From Halostagnicola sp. A-GB9-2 (lineage in GTDB: Archaea > Halobacteriota > Halobacteria > Halobacteriales > Natrialbaceae): a stretch of DNA of 64,000 bases. The stretch is from the NCBI RefSeq assembly GCF_030068615.1, contig NZ_JASJOC010000003.1, forward strand, positions 124,001 to 188,000, written 5' to 3'. The notes beneath the pieces were generated by a model. The model did not search any database and had not been told where the DNA came from. It worked only from the letters and a program-made list of their open reading frames with translations. Of the stretch, positions 17,190-26,337 are shown piece by piece (within the stretch, counting starts at the first letter, position 1; every line of letters starts with the position of its first letter). Both the position numbers and the translations under genes were made by a program.

Positions 17190-17351
17190 GCCCCCCCTTT
17201 CGCCTCGAGTGCGAAAAACGGTCCGGCACGATCGAACGATCTATATCGTGCCGGGGACACGACTGTGGCGGCCGTCGTAGCGTGCCCGGCGTCGACGGCC
17301 GTGGCGTGTCACGACAGGCCATAGTTGCCGGCTGCACCCACAACGATGGTC

Positions 17352-17357
17352 TTAAAT
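17352..17357 (+). promoter_or_regulatory. TATA-like element of rps19e
   Basis: TTAAAT ends 24 bases before the rps19e ATG at 17382, consistent with a leaderless or near-leaderless ribosomal protein mRNA. Confidence 0.4.
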
Positions 17358-17381
17358 GCCGCGGAAGGGAACCAAACGCCA

Positions 17382-17837
17382 ATGGCTACGATGTACGACG
17401 TTCCGGCGGACGCGCTCGTTCAGGCGCTCGCCGAGGACCTCGAGGACCGACTCGACGAACCCGACTGGGCACAATTCACGAAAACTGGCGTCAGCCGCGA
17501 TCTTCCGCCAGAACAGGACAACTTCTGGGCAGTTCGCGCCGGCAGCCTTCTCCGCAAGGTCGCCGACACCGGACCGGTCGGCGTCGAGCGCCTCTCGACC
17601 GAATACGGCGGTGCGAAGAGCGGATCGAACCGCTACCAAGTCTCGTCGGACAAGCGAACCGACGGCTCGCGCAACATGATTCGAACCATCCTCCAGCAGC
17701 TCGAAGAGGAAGACCTCGTCGAGACTGCAGAAGGAGAAGGTCGTCGAATCACCGCCGAGGGACGCAGTTTCCTCGACGAAACCGCCGGTAACGTCCTCGA
17801 AGACCTCGATCGACCGGAACTCGAACGCTACGCGTAG
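17382..17837 (+). CDS. rps19e: 30S ribosomal protein S19e
   Basis: An archaeal/eukaryotic-specific small-subunit protein of 151 residues. Hallmarks are WAQFTKTG, the AGSLLRKV helix, and the YGGAKSGSNRYQV loop, followed by IRTILQQLEEEDLVE. The ATG at 17382 gives the family N-terminus MATMYDVPADALV; an earlier in-frame ATG at 17325 overlaps the promoter. It is followed after 165 bases by the PDCD5-family gene, a neighbour also seen in other archaea. Confidence 0.93.
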   Translation: MATMYDVPADALVQALAEDLEDRLDEPDWAQFTKTGVSRDLPPEQDNFWAVRAGSLLRKVADTGPVGVERLSTEYGGAKSGSNRYQVSSDKRTDGSRNMIRTILQQLEEEDLVETAEGEGRRITAEGRSFLDETAGNVLEDLDRPELERYA

Positions 17838-18002
17838 AGACCGACACCGCCGTCGACAGTGGGCGTATTCGCGTCCGCAAGCGGGAGATTGGGACGAGGG
17901 AACGGAACGATCGACTCGTTTTCGAACCGATCACGCCTGGAGCGGTTGCGCTGATCGCCCCGGTCCGTAATCATTTTCCCCACTGCGAGAGTAGGCGATT
18001 GT

Positions 18003-18353
18003 ATGAGTGGCACCCCTGACGACGAGAATATCGAAGAGCTCCGTCAGAAGAAAATGGAGGAGCTACAGAACCGTGCGGAGAACCAGGGCGGTGACCAGGG
18101 ACAGGAAGCCGCAAAACAGCAGGCCGACGCCCAGAAACAGGCGCTGCTTCGAAAACACCTGACCGACGAAGCCCGCCAACGGCTTAACACCGTCAAGATG
18201 AGCAAAGAGCAGTTCGGCGAGCAGGTCGAACGACAGGTCGTCGCCCTCGCCCAAAGCGGGCGCATTCAGGGCAAGATCGACGACGAGAAAATGAAACAAC
18301 TGCTCAAGGAACTCCAGCCCGAGAAGAAGAGCTTCGACATCAAGCGGCGCTGA
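18003..18353 (+). CDS. PDCD5-family DNA-binding protein
   Basis: A 116-residue protein of the archaeal PDCD5/MTH1615 family. It has an N-terminal Gln/Glu-rich helix ([20 protein letters not shown]), then a compact three-helix core with [19 protein letters not shown] and [15 protein letters not shown], ending in the basic tail KSFDIKRR. Archaeal members bind DNA and nascent-chain factors have been suggested for the eukaryotic one; the role here is not settled. Its TGA overlaps the next gene's ATG by one base, so the two are coupled. Confidence 0.88.
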   Translation: MSGTPDDENIEELRQKKMEELQNRAENQGGDQGQEAAKQQADAQKQALLRKHLTDEARQRLNTVKMSKEQFGEQVERQVVALAQSGRIQGKIDDEKMKQLLKELQPEKKSFDIKRR

Positions 18354-18943
18354 TGGAGCTCGGATTGCTCTACAGCGGCGGCAAAGACTCAACGCTCGCG
18401 GCGTTGCTTCTCAAGGAGTTTTACGACGTCACGCTATTGACCGCCCACTTCGGCGTTACCGACGACTGGAAACACGCTCGAGCGACCGCTGAATCGACGG
18501 AATTTACGTTCGAACGCCTCCAGCTCGAGACGGGCGTTGCCGAGGAAGCCGCCGAGCAGATACGCGAGGACGGGTTTCCGCGCAACGGCATTCAAATGGT
18601 CCACCAGCACGCACTAGAGCGGGCGGCCGAGGAAGGCTACGACGCTGTCGCCGACGGGACGCGCCGAGATGATCGTGTTCCAACGGTGTCGCACGCGCAA
18701 GCCCAGAGCCTCGAGGATCGTCACGATATCGACTACATCGCCCCGCTCTCGGGTTTCGGGCGGACCGCCGTCGATTGTCTCGTCGAGAACACCCTCGACG
18801 TGACCGTCGGCCCGAGTGAGGAGATCACGCGGGCCGATTACGAGGCCGAACTCAGAGCGCTTCTGGTCGATTCGGCGGGTGAGGCGGCGATCGGAGATCT
18901 CTTTCCCGATCACGAACAGACCCACGTGACGGACGTTCGGTGA
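18353..18943 (+). CDS. PP-loop ATP pyrophosphatase-type protein
   Basis: A 196-residue protein starting [20 protein letters not shown], the PP-loop that binds ATP and adenylates a substrate, as in tRNA-modifying and amidotransferase-like enzymes. The motif ADGTRRDDRVP around residue 100 resembles the second conserved region in this superfamily. There is no zinc-ribbon or THUMP domain, so the substrate cannot be inferred. It overlaps the PDCD5-family stop codon by one base, and this tight coupling suggests a shared role in translation or tRNA biology. Confidence 0.78.
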   Translation: MELGLLYSGGKDSTLAALLLKEFYDVTLLTAHFGVTDDWKHARATAESTEFTFERLQLETGVAEEAAEQIREDGFPRNGIQMVHQHALERAAEEGYDAVADGTRRDDRVPTVSHAQAQSLEDRHDIDYIAPLSGFGRTAVDCLVENTLDVTVGPSEEITRADYEAELRALLVDSAGEAAIGDLFPDHEQTHVTDVR

Positions 18944-19083
18944 CGGGCGGCCCACGTCGCTGATCGGTCGGTAGCGAGGCGACCTGCGTCACGGATTGTC
19001 GATTTCTCGAACGGACGACCACTCGAGGAGAACCGCGGCCGCGAACGAAAGGTTAGAAGTTCGCGCTCGCCAAACGACTGCTC

Positions 19084-20382
19084 ATGTACGACCGGATCAA
19101 GGGCTTTCGTGATATCTATCCCGGCGAGATGGCCGCCAGACGCGAGACCATCGACACGCTGGAGGAGACGGCCCGTCAGTACGGCTTTCGCGAGATCGAA
19201 ACGCCGGCCTTAGAGCGCGCGTCGATGTGGACGGACAAGAGCGGCGACGATATCGTCGACGAACTCTATTCGTTCGAAGATCAGGGCGGACGCCACGTGA
19301 CGCTCACGCCCGAGCTGACGCCGACCGTCGCGCGGATGGTCGTCGCCAAACAACAGGAGCTTTCGAAGCCGATTAAGTGGTTCTCGACGCGGCCGTTCTG
19401 GCGCTACGAGCAGGTCCAGCAGGGTCGCCAGCGCGAGTTCTATCAGACCAACGTCGACATCTTCGGCTCGAGCGAGCCCGAAGCCGACGCCGAGATTCTG
19501 GCGTGGGCCGCCGACGCCATGACCGGGCTCGGCCTCGCGGCGGAAGACTTCGACTTCAGAATATCCCACCGCGACATTTTGGGCGGCGTGCTCGAGACCT
19601 ACGACGCCGATATCGACACCGAGGCGGCGATCCGCGCCGTCGACAAGTCGGATAAGATCTCTCAGGCCGAGTACCATGATTTACTCGTCGGGGCCGGACT
19701 CACCGCCGACGAGGCGGCAGAGTTCGACGATCTGATCGCTTCCGGCGACCTGGAGGCCGTCGAGTCGTTCGCCGGGACCGAGCGCGTGACCGAGGCGGTC
19801 ACAAACCTCGAGAACGTGCTTGAGGCCGCCGAGGACTTCGGCGTTCGGGAGTATTGTACGATCTCGCTCGAGACCGCGCGCGGACTCGATTACTACACGG
19901 GGATCGTCTTCGAGTGTTTCGACTCCGCTGGGGAGGTCTCGCGGTCGATTTTCGGTGGCGGCCGCTACGACGACCTCATCGAGCAGTTCGGCGGCCAGCC
20001 GACGCCAGCCGTTGGCGTCGCGCCGGGTCACGCGACCCTGCCGCTGTTGATGCAACGGGCGGGCGTCTGGCCCGAGGAGGAAGTGACGACGGACTACTAC
20101 GTCCTGCAGGTCGGCGACACGCGAACGGAGGCCGCCCGGATCTCTCGAGCCCTCCGCGAGCGCGGCCACATCGTCGAAACCGATATCGCCGGTCGTTCGT
20201 TCGGCGCACAGCTCAACTACGCCGACTCGATCAACGCCGAGACGACAGTTATCGTCGGCGAACAGGATCTCGCGAACGACGAGGTGACGATCAAGGATAT
20301 GGAGTCGGGCGATCAGATCCAGGCCCCGGTCGAGGATTTCCCTGGCGACCTCGAGCGGCCGACAACCGAGGACTTCTCGTAA
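19084..20382 (+). CDS. hisS: histidyl-tRNA synthetase
   Basis: Class II synthetase of 432 residues that charges tRNA-His. Motif 1 lies near residues 45-75. Motif 2 reads FWRYEQVQQGRQREFYQ. The histidine-binding signature RGLDYYTGIVFE is present at about residue 261. Motif 3 is near GGGRYDDLI, GGQPTPAVGVAPG. The C-terminal anticodon-binding domain begins about residue 335 (YYVLQVGDTRTEAARISRAL). The start is unambiguous and the length normal. Transcribed alone. Confidence 0.95.
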   Translation: MYDRIKGFRDIYPGEMAARRETIDTLEETARQYGFREIETPALERASMWTDKSGDDIVDELYSFEDQGGRHVTLTPELTPTVARMVVAKQQELSKPIKWFSTRPFWRYEQVQQGRQREFYQTNVDIFGSSEPEADAEILAWAADAMTGLGLAAEDFDFRISHRDILGGVLETYDADIDTEAAIRAVDKSDKISQAEYHDLLVGAGLTADEAAEFDDLIASGDLEAVESFAGTERVTEAVTNLENVLEAAEDFGVREYCTISLETARGLDYYTGIVFECFDSAGEVSRSIFGGGRYDDLIEQFGGQPTPAVGVAPGHATLPLLMQRAGVWPEEEVTTDYYVLQVGDTRTEAARISRALRERGHIVETDIAGRSFGAQLNYADSINAETTVIVGEQDLANDEVTIKDMESGDQIQAPVEDFPGDLERPTTEDFS

Positions 20383-20511
20383 CCCGATAGTGCCCGTCTC
20401 TGGTTTGTCGGAACGTGTCTTGCTCGACTCCCAGTTCCCCTCTCAGTTGAGTTGTGCCCACTTCCATACGGCGGTGCAAGCGTTAACTGGCCGAGCGGTG
20501 TAGCCGACCCG

Positions 20512-22002
20512 ATGGTCGACTCACCGCCGAACGTCTTGCTCGTGCTCACAGATCAGGAGCGCTACGACTGTAGCGCTCCCGACGGCCCGCCGGTCGAGAC
20601 CCCGACAATAGACAACCTCTCGAGCGAGGGGATGCGATTTGATCGGGCGTTCACCCCGATCAGCATCTGCTCGAGCGCTCGCGCCTCGCTTCTGACCGGG
20701 CTGTTTCCACACGGCCACGGCATGCTCAACAACTGCCACGAAGACGACGCGATCCAGCCGAATCTCCCGCCGGAACTGACGACGTTCTCGGAACTGCTCG
20801 CGGAGTCGGGCTACGAGCTGACCTACACCGGAAAGTGGCACGTCGGCCGGGACCAGACCCCCGAGGACTTCGGCTTTTCCTATCTCGGTGGGAGCGACAA
20901 ACACCACGACGACATCGATGACGCGTTTCGCGAGTACCGCGACGAACGCGGCACTCCGGTGGACGACGTCGACCTCGAGGAGGTGATCTACACCGGCGAC
21001 GATCCGCGCGACGGAAGCGAAGGGACCTTCGTCGCCGCGAAGACAACAGTCGACGTCGAGGAGACTCGAGCCTGGTTCCTCGCGGAGCGGACGATCGACG
21101 CGATCGAAGCCCACGCCGAGGGAGATAGAGGCTCCCCGTTCTTCCACCGAGCCGATTTCTACGGTCCGCACCACCCCTACGTCGTTCCCGAACCCTACGC
21201 CTCGATGTACGATCCCGAGGATATCGAGCCGTGGGAGACCTACGCCGAAACCTACGACGGAAAACCGCAGGTTCACGAGAACTACCTCGAGTATCGCGGC
21301 GTCGACGGCTTCGACTGGGAGCTCTGGGCCGAAGCGATCGCGAAGTACTGGGGCTTTGTCAGCCTGATCGACGACCAACTCGAGCGGATCCTCGAGGCCC
21401 TCGATCGAGCCGGTCTCGCCGAGGAGACGGTCGTCGTCCACGCCTCGGATCACGGCGACTTCACGGGCTCGCACCGGCAGTTCAACAAGGGGCCGCTGAT
21501 GTACGACGACACGTACATGATTCCGTTGCAGGTTCGCTGGCCGGGCGTGGTCGGACCGGGATCGGTCTGTGAGACTCCGGTCCACCTCCACGATCTGGCG
21601 GCGACGTTCCTCGAGATCGGCGACGTTTCGGTTCCGGACTCGTTCGACGCTCGGAGTCTCGTACCGTTGCTCGAGGGCGGTGACGGAGCGGTTGTAAGCG
21701 ACGAAGGCCAGGGCACGGATAGCCCGCTGGACTGGCCGGACTCGACGTTCGCACAGTATCACGGCGACGAGTTCGGGCTATACACCCAGCGAATGGTCAG
21801 GACGGAACGCTACAAGTACGTCTACAACGGCCCCGACGTGAACGAACTGTATGACCTCGAGGCAGACCCAGCCGAACTTCACAACCTGATCGACCATCCA
21901 GATTACGAGCGCGTTCGAGCGGAGATGGCCGAACGGTTACTCGAGTGGATGGAGGCGATGGCGGATCCGAACCGAGCGTGGGTGCCACAGACGTTCAAAT
22001 AA
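20512..22002 (+). CDS. sulfatase-family hydrolase
   Basis: A 496-residue arylsulfatase/alkaline-phosphatase-superfamily protein. It begins PPNVLLVLTDQERYD, with the metal-binding Asp. The active-site region reads ICSSARASLLTG, with Cys53 as the residue that would become formylglycine; the usual proline or alanine two residues on is Ser here. Further marks are TGKWHVG and VHASDHGDFTG, a metal site. The C-terminal half has RTERYKYVYN. No signal peptide is seen, so it is probably cytoplasmic. The ATG at 20512 matches family starts. The substrate is unknown. Confidence 0.83.
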   Translation: MVDSPPNVLLVLTDQERYDCSAPDGPPVETPTIDNLSSEGMRFDRAFTPISICSSARASLLTGLFPHGHGMLNNCHEDDAIQPNLPPELTTFSELLAESGYELTYTGKWHVGRDQTPEDFGFSYLGGSDKHHDDIDDAFREYRDERGTPVDDVDLEEVIYTGDDPRDGSEGTFVAAKTTVDVEETRAWFLAERTIDAIEAHAEGDRGSPFFHRADFYGPHHPYVVPEPYASMYDPEDIEPWETYAETYDGKPQVHENYLEYRGVDGFDWELWAEAIAKYWGFVSLIDDQLERILEALDRAGLAEETVVVHASDHGDFTGSHRQFNKGPLMYDDTYMIPLQVRWPGVVGPGSVCETPVHLHDLAATFLEIGDVSVPDSFDARSLVPLLEGGDGAVVSDEGQGTDSPLDWPDSTFAQYHGDEFGLYTQRMVRTERYKYVYNGPDVNELYDLEADPAELHNLIDHPDYERVRAEMAERLLEWMEAMADPNRAWVPQTFK

Positions 22003-22033
22003 CTGGTCGTTGGGAAATAGCAGTCCCGTGTAC

Positions 22034-22279
22034 TCAGTGCGACAAAAGAAGCAGTTTCTCTTCCGTTCGAGCGAGACAGAACGGCTTTTCCGGGGGGCTG
22101 TCGAACGATGCCGTCGCGTTCTCCGTGACGAACAACCGGTCGAACGGCTGGCCACACGACGGACAGCCGAGTTCTTCCCGGTTCTCGAGCACCCGCGTGT
22201 CTCCGTTATCGTTCAAGAGTTTCAGTTTCGTTCGGTAGTCGTGAATGCTGAATCCGGCAGTGATATCGATCCGTCCCAT
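22034..22279 (-). CDS. small CPxC protein (DUF7385-like)
   Basis: An 81-residue protein with CPSCGQPFDRLFVTE at about residues 39-53 and a later Cys at PFCLARTEEKL, so half of a zinc ribbon or a redox pair. I recall such a haloarchaeal family next to chemotaxis genes, possibly DUF7385. It is divergent from the orphan cheR, sharing a 238-base AT-rich intergenic region. Its own TATA-like GTATAC is near 22290. The function is unknown; an association with CheR is inferred from position. Confidence 0.62.
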   Translation of the reverse strand: MGRIDITAGFSIHDYRTKLKLLNDNGDTRVLENREELGCPSCGQPFDRLFVTENATASFDSPPEKPFCLARTEEKLLLLSH

Positions 22280-22517
22280 TTCAGTTAGTGTATACTCTTT
22301 CTAGGGCCCATTTCAACTTCACTGTCGCTGACAACTATTTGATGATTATAGTATTACCGGCTGATATTTGTGTCATGCTATAACCCTTCTATCGAGACTG
22401 TCTCCCCGTCACGTCTCTGATTTTGTGACGAAAACATCTAAAAAACATAACTTCAACTTGCCGGTACGTATAAGACCGGTGATTACATGTGTCGATATAT
22501 CTCGGACCGCGTACGCT
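22280..22517. promoter_or_regulatory. AT-rich divergent promoter region between CPxC gene and cheR
   Basis: This gap is clearly richer in A/T than the genes around it. CCGGT (22461-22465) and ACCGG (22475-22479) form a short inverted repeat, and GATATATC at about 22493-22500 is a TATA-like palindrome 17-25 bases before the cheR ATG. No coding potential is apparent. Confidence 0.4.
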
Positions 22518-23330
22518 ATGAACACATCAGATACTATTCAGCCGATTCTCGAGTTCGTCGAGGAGGAACTCTCCTTCGCGACGAGTTACTACAACGAACG
22601 ATATCTCGATCGTCGCGTTTCGTCTCGAATGCGTCGAACGGACTCCGAATCGTACAGAGACTATTTCAGCCTGTTGAAACGTGACGAAACCGAACAGGAG
22701 GAACTCCTCGACGCGCTGAGCATCAACGTTACCGGGTTCTTCAGGAATCCCAGCGTTTGGGAGGGAATTCAGACCTTGCTCCGGAAATTGACCGACGAAC
22801 AGTCCCACGTCCGCATCTGGAGTGCGGCGTGTGCGGACGGCCGCGAGCCGTATTCGCTATCGATGCTCGCCCACAGCGATCGCAAGATCGACGAATCGCG
22901 AATCAGTATCCTCGCGACCGACATCAGCGACGACGCACTCGAGACCGCACGGGGCGGCGTTTATCAGGACCTACAGACGGACGACGTCTCGAGCCAACTG
23001 GACTTTCTCGAACGCCCGAATCGCTATATTACGAAAGGCGACGGGCATATCGAAGTCGCAGATACAATTCAAGAACCGGTCGAATTCGAGCGCCACGACC
23101 TGATCAACGGCCGCTCGAAGTCCGGTTTCGATATGGTCGTCTGTCGGAACATCCTCATCTACATCAACGACGAACACAAGACGCCGATTTTCGAGACCAT
23201 CCGTGACTCGCTCGAGGAGGGCGGCTATATGGTGATCGGGAAATCGGAGACGATCCCCCTCGGTATGCGCCGGGAGTTCGATTCGGTGAATGCGGGGGAT
23301 AAGACCTATCAGTACCCCGCTGTTGAGTGA
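22518..23330 (+). CDS. cheR: chemotaxis protein methyltransferase CheR
   Basis: Methylates glutamates of taxis receptors using SAM. The 270-residue protein has an N-terminal helical domain (FATSYYNERYLDRRVSSRM), the switch to FFRNPSVW, then a Rossmann domain with IWSAACADGREPYSLSMLA, ATDISDDALETAR and the catalytic MVVCRNILIYI. GREPYS replaces the more common GEEPYS. The ATG at 22518 gives the typical length; upstream sequence in frame is AT-rich promoter. No other che genes lie nearby, so it is an orphan copy. Confidence 0.92.
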   Translation: MNTSDTIQPILEFVEEELSFATSYYNERYLDRRVSSRMRRTDSESYRDYFSLLKRDETEQEELLDALSINVTGFFRNPSVWEGIQTLLRKLTDEQSHVRIWSAACADGREPYSLSMLAHSDRKIDESRISILATDISDDALETARGGVYQDLQTDDVSSQLDFLERPNRYITKGDGHIEVADTIQEPVEFERHDLINGRSKSGFDMVVCRNILIYINDEHKTPIFETIRDSLEEGGYMVIGKSETIPLGMRREFDSVNAGDKTYQYPAVE

Positions 23331-23336
23331 TCTCGC

Positions 23337-24377
23337 CTACAGCGTGTCCGTTCCGGTACCGTCCGCTGATCCGGTCAACGAAAAGCCCGTCACGGCGTCT
23401 TCGGGATCTTTGAGGAACGTGTGGCGTCCGGTAATGTGTGCAGAGCCTCTGATTTCGGGGGTCGTAACCGTAATCCCGTCCCGTTTCTCGGCCTCGAGCA
23501 ACCGCCCCGTAAACCGCGTTCCGATGACGCTTTCGTACGCGTACGGTTCCTCGACCGCGAGGGCTCCTTCCCGATGGAGGAGCGTCATCTTCGCGCAGGT
23601 ACCCGTCCCGCAGGGGGACCGGTCGACCTGTCCGTCGCCGAAGACGACAACGTTCCGATCCGCATCGCCGTCTCCGCCGCGTTCGTAGAACTCGACGAGC
23701 GAGACAGGTTGGCGCTCGCCCGTAAACGGATGGACGACGTCGAGTCGGTCGTTGATCGCTCGCCGGATCTCGAGGCCGTCCTCGACGAACGCCTCGACGC
23801 GTTCGGGTTCGATCGCTCGTTCAAGGGCCGCGGCGTCGACGAGCGCGAAGACGTTTCCGGCGAAGACGATGTCGACGGGCACGGATCGGGCCGACTCGCC
23901 GGTCTCGAGCGACACCGTAAGCGCGTCGTAGACGAACGATTCGACGTTTCTGATTGCGACCGATTCGACTCGGCCCGTCTCGTCGACGGCGGGGTGGGTC
24001 CGTACGAGTCCGGCCGGCGTTTCCACGGTGATCGTTTCCCGGGCCTCGAGCTGGCCAGTCTCTAAAAGCGCCGTGACGGCACCGATCGTTCCGTGACCGC
24101 ACATCTCGAGGTAGCCGCCGGTGTCCATGAAGAACAGTCCGAGGTCGGCTTCCTCGGCGGTCGGTTCGACGGGGACCGCCCCGAACATGTCGTCGTGGCC
24201 GCGCGGCTCACAGAGGACGAGTTCTCGGAGCCAATCCTGACCGTCGGCGAACTCCCGACATTTGTCCGCGACGGTTCCGCCGTGGAGCTGTGATCGATTC
24301 GCTCCGCTCGTGATGATTCGCGTCGGCTCTCCAGCTGTGTGCGTGTCAAGCGTTTCGATAAGCGTCTCAGTGTGCAT
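23337..24377 (-). CDS. proline racemase-family protein (racemase or 4-hydroxyproline epimerase)
   Basis: A 346-residue protein with both catalytic cysteines of the racemase/epimerase branch: Cys93 in EMCGHGTIG and Cys256 in RSPCGTGT. Dehydratases of this family have Ser or Thr at the first position, so racemisation or epimerisation is favoured. DTHTAGEPTRI at the start and GSAHITGRHTFL near the end are also typical. It is cytoplasmic. The gene follows the NSS transporter and its small subunit on the same strand, 67 bases on, suggesting the transporter imports its substrate. Confidence 0.9.
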   Translation of the reverse strand: MHTETLIETLDTHTAGEPTRIITSGANRSQLHGGTVADKCREFADGQDWLRELVLCEPRGHDDMFGAVPVEPTAEEADLGLFFMDTGGYLEMCGHGTIGAVTALLETGQLEARETITVETPAGLVRTHPAVDETGRVESVAIRNVESFVYDALTVSLETGESARSVPVDIVFAGNVFALVDAAALERAIEPERVEAFVEDGLEIRRAINDRLDVVHPFTGERQPVSLVEFYERGGDGDADRNVVVFGDGQVDRSPCGTGTCAKMTLLHREGALAVEEPYAYESVIGTRFTGRLLEAEKRDGITVTTPEIRGSAHITGRHTFLKDPEDAVTGFSLTGSADGTGTDTL

Positions 24378-24444
24378 TGTATTGCGTTTGTAATCGTGAT
24401 TCGGTCGGCCTGCAAAGCCCGTCTCCAGCTTCTCGCTCGAGGGG

Positions 24445-24762
24445 TTAGAGCCGCTCGAGCGACTCGATCTCCCGGTCGCTCCAGTCGTAGAAGTGTTGAT
24501 CTGTCGTCTCAAGGGTGTCGACGCACTCGTTGTACTGCGCTCTGGCCTCCGCCGCCAGCGGGTCGTTCGGATTCCGTTCAATCCACTCGCGCAGTTCCGC
24601 GAGCGCTTTCGGCGAGTAGGTGTCAAGTCGGTCCTGTTGCTCAAGCATCTCGACCTTGCGACTCTCCTGGCGGAGCGTTCGGGTGAGCGCCCAGATAGCG
24701 ACTCCCCAGAACGCAAGCAGGGTGAACGCGAGCATGCCGAGGACGCCGGGAGTGAGCGGCAT
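24445..24762 (-). CDS. MetS-like small subunit of an NSS transporter
   Basis: A 105-residue protein with one N-terminal membrane helix (about residues 8-28, LGMLAFTLLAFWGVAIWAL) and a soluble charged tail with LRTLRQESRK-like basic face and later acidic helices. Its ATG shares one base with the stop codon of the NSS transporter gene (TAATG). The known MetP/MetS pairs have the same order, with a much shorter MetS of about 60 residues; the extra tail here is unusual. It probably stabilises or modulates the transporter. Confidence 0.78.
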   Translation of the reverse strand: MPLTPGVLGMLAFTLLAFWGVAIWALTRTLRQESRKVEMLEQQDRLDTYSPKALAELREWIERNPNDPLAAEARAQYNECVDTLETTDQHFYDWSDREIESLERL

Positions 24763-26222
24763 TAGTCGTCACCTCCGGTGACCTCGGCGGTATCAGTTTC
24801 GGTCGCCGTGCGATCGACTACTGACATGATCCCGTAGCCGATGATCGGGAACAGGATGATGACCAGCATGCCGCCGATCATCTCCGGGGTTCCGAACTCG
24901 TCGACCGCGAAGTAGCCCATAATGAAGATCATGACGATCGGGATCACGTACTTGATGACGGGATCCCACCACTTGCCGACGTAGATACCGGCGTTCTTGT
25001 TTACCGCGAGGACGCGCAGCCGCTCCGGCCCCATCACCCAGCCGATGACGAGGATGATCGCGAGCGTCGCCAGCGGCAGTCCCCAGCTCCCGAAGATGAA
25101 GTCCGCAAAGTCGAGGAAGTCGGCCGAGAACGCACTCGGTAGCCCGACGAGCCAGATGAGCCCGCAGATACCGAGTACGGTTTGGGTCCGGTCGAACCGC
25201 GTTTCCTCAGCGACCGTCGTGACGCTGACCTCGGTGATCAACAGCCCCGAGGTGAACGTCGCGATGAAAAAGCCGACGAAAAACAAGATTGCGAGGATCC
25301 CGCCCAGCGGAATCTCGGGGAACACCTGCACGAGCGAGACGAACGCGAGTCCCGCGCCCGCGTCGGGTTCGACGCCGACCGCGAAGACGACCGGGAAGAT
25401 CGCGAGCGCCGCCAGGATCCCGATGCTCGATTCGCCGATCGCCGTGAAGACGCCGCCTCCGAGCGGAACGTCGTCGTACTCGCGGAGATAGCTCCCGACC
25501 GTCAGGGCGATACCCCACCCCAGGCCCGTCGAGAACAGCGCCTGGCCGAGGGCCTCGATCCAGGTGCTACTGTAGGTGAGATACGCCCAGTCGATGCCGA
25601 AGGTGAACGCGATCCCCTCGCTCGCGCCGTCCAAGGTCAGCCCGTAACCCGTCATGATGACCAGCGAGACCACGAGTGCGGGGACCGCGTAGACGACGAT
25701 TCGCTCGACGCCCCTTCGGATCCCGAGGATGAGGATCCCGGCGACGCTCGCCATCACGAGCGTGTGGAGCCCGATCATGAGCCCCGAATTCGCGAAGAAG
25801 GCCTCCATAAACGGTTCGGCCTCGAACCCGCTCGAGGTGAACGTAAACAGCAGCGAATGTGCCGCGTAGTACAGCGTCCATCCGATCAGCGGCGAGTAAT
25901 AGGACATTAGCGCGATGTTCACCAGGAGGACGACGACACCCAGCCCGACCATCCCGCCGGGCCCGAGAACGTCGCGAAACGCGCCGATAACGCCCTTGTT
26001 CGTGTACCGTCCCAGCGCAACTTCGGCCATGAGCCCGGGTACCGCCAGCAGGAACAGCAGTACCAGAAACGCCAGGACGAACGCTCCGCCGCCGTTGTCG
26101 CCCATCACGTACGGAAACCGCCAGACGTTGCCGGCACCGACCATCGCCCCGACCATCGCCATCAAGAACCCGAACCGAGTCCCCCATTCCTCTCGAGCAG
26201 TTTTTGCCTCACTTTCTGCCAT
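24762..26222 (-). CDS. neurotransmitter:sodium symporter-family amino acid transporter
   Basis: A 486-residue protein with about twelve membrane segments. The N-terminal GFLMAMVGAMVGAGNVWRFPYVMG is the LeuT-type unwound helix 1, and the GxGNxWRFP core binds sodium and substrate. It should take up an amino acid with sodium. I chose the ATG at 26222 over a GTG three codons before. It leads the unit transporter, MetS-like subunit, proline racemase. Proline or hydroxyproline as the substrate is inferred only from that last gene. Confidence 0.9.
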   Translation of the reverse strand: MAESEAKTAREEWGTRFGFLMAMVGAMVGAGNVWRFPYVMGDNGGGAFVLAFLVLLFLLAVPGLMAEVALGRYTNKGVIGAFRDVLGPGGMVGLGVVVLLVNIALMSYYSPLIGWTLYYAAHSLLFTFTSSGFEAEPFMEAFFANSGLMIGLHTLVMASVAGILILGIRRGVERIVVYAVPALVVSLVIMTGYGLTLDGASEGIAFTFGIDWAYLTYSSTWIEALGQALFSTGLGWGIALTVGSYLREYDDVPLGGGVFTAIGESSIGILAALAIFPVVFAVGVEPDAGAGLAFVSLVQVFPEIPLGGILAILFFVGFFIATFTSGLLITEVSVTTVAEETRFDRTQTVLGICGLIWLVGLPSAFSADFLDFADFIFGSWGLPLATLAIILVIGWVMGPERLRVLAVNKNAGIYVGKWWDPVIKYVIPIVMIFIMGYFAVDEFGTPEMIGGMLVIILFPIIGYGIMSVVDRTATETDTAEVTGGDD

Positions 26223-26337
26223 GTTTGTCACTGGCTAGCATAACACTCACAAACGGGTTATACGTGGTGTTCCCATGGTCGGGTCACGCCGAGTTCACTC
26301 GCCGGTATGGCGCGCTGTCTGTTACTATCTGCAGCTG

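Noticed and set aside
20521-21762. A 413-codon minus-strand frame inside the sulfatase gene
   Set aside because: Shadow of the sulfatase, whose motifs and codon use are clear.
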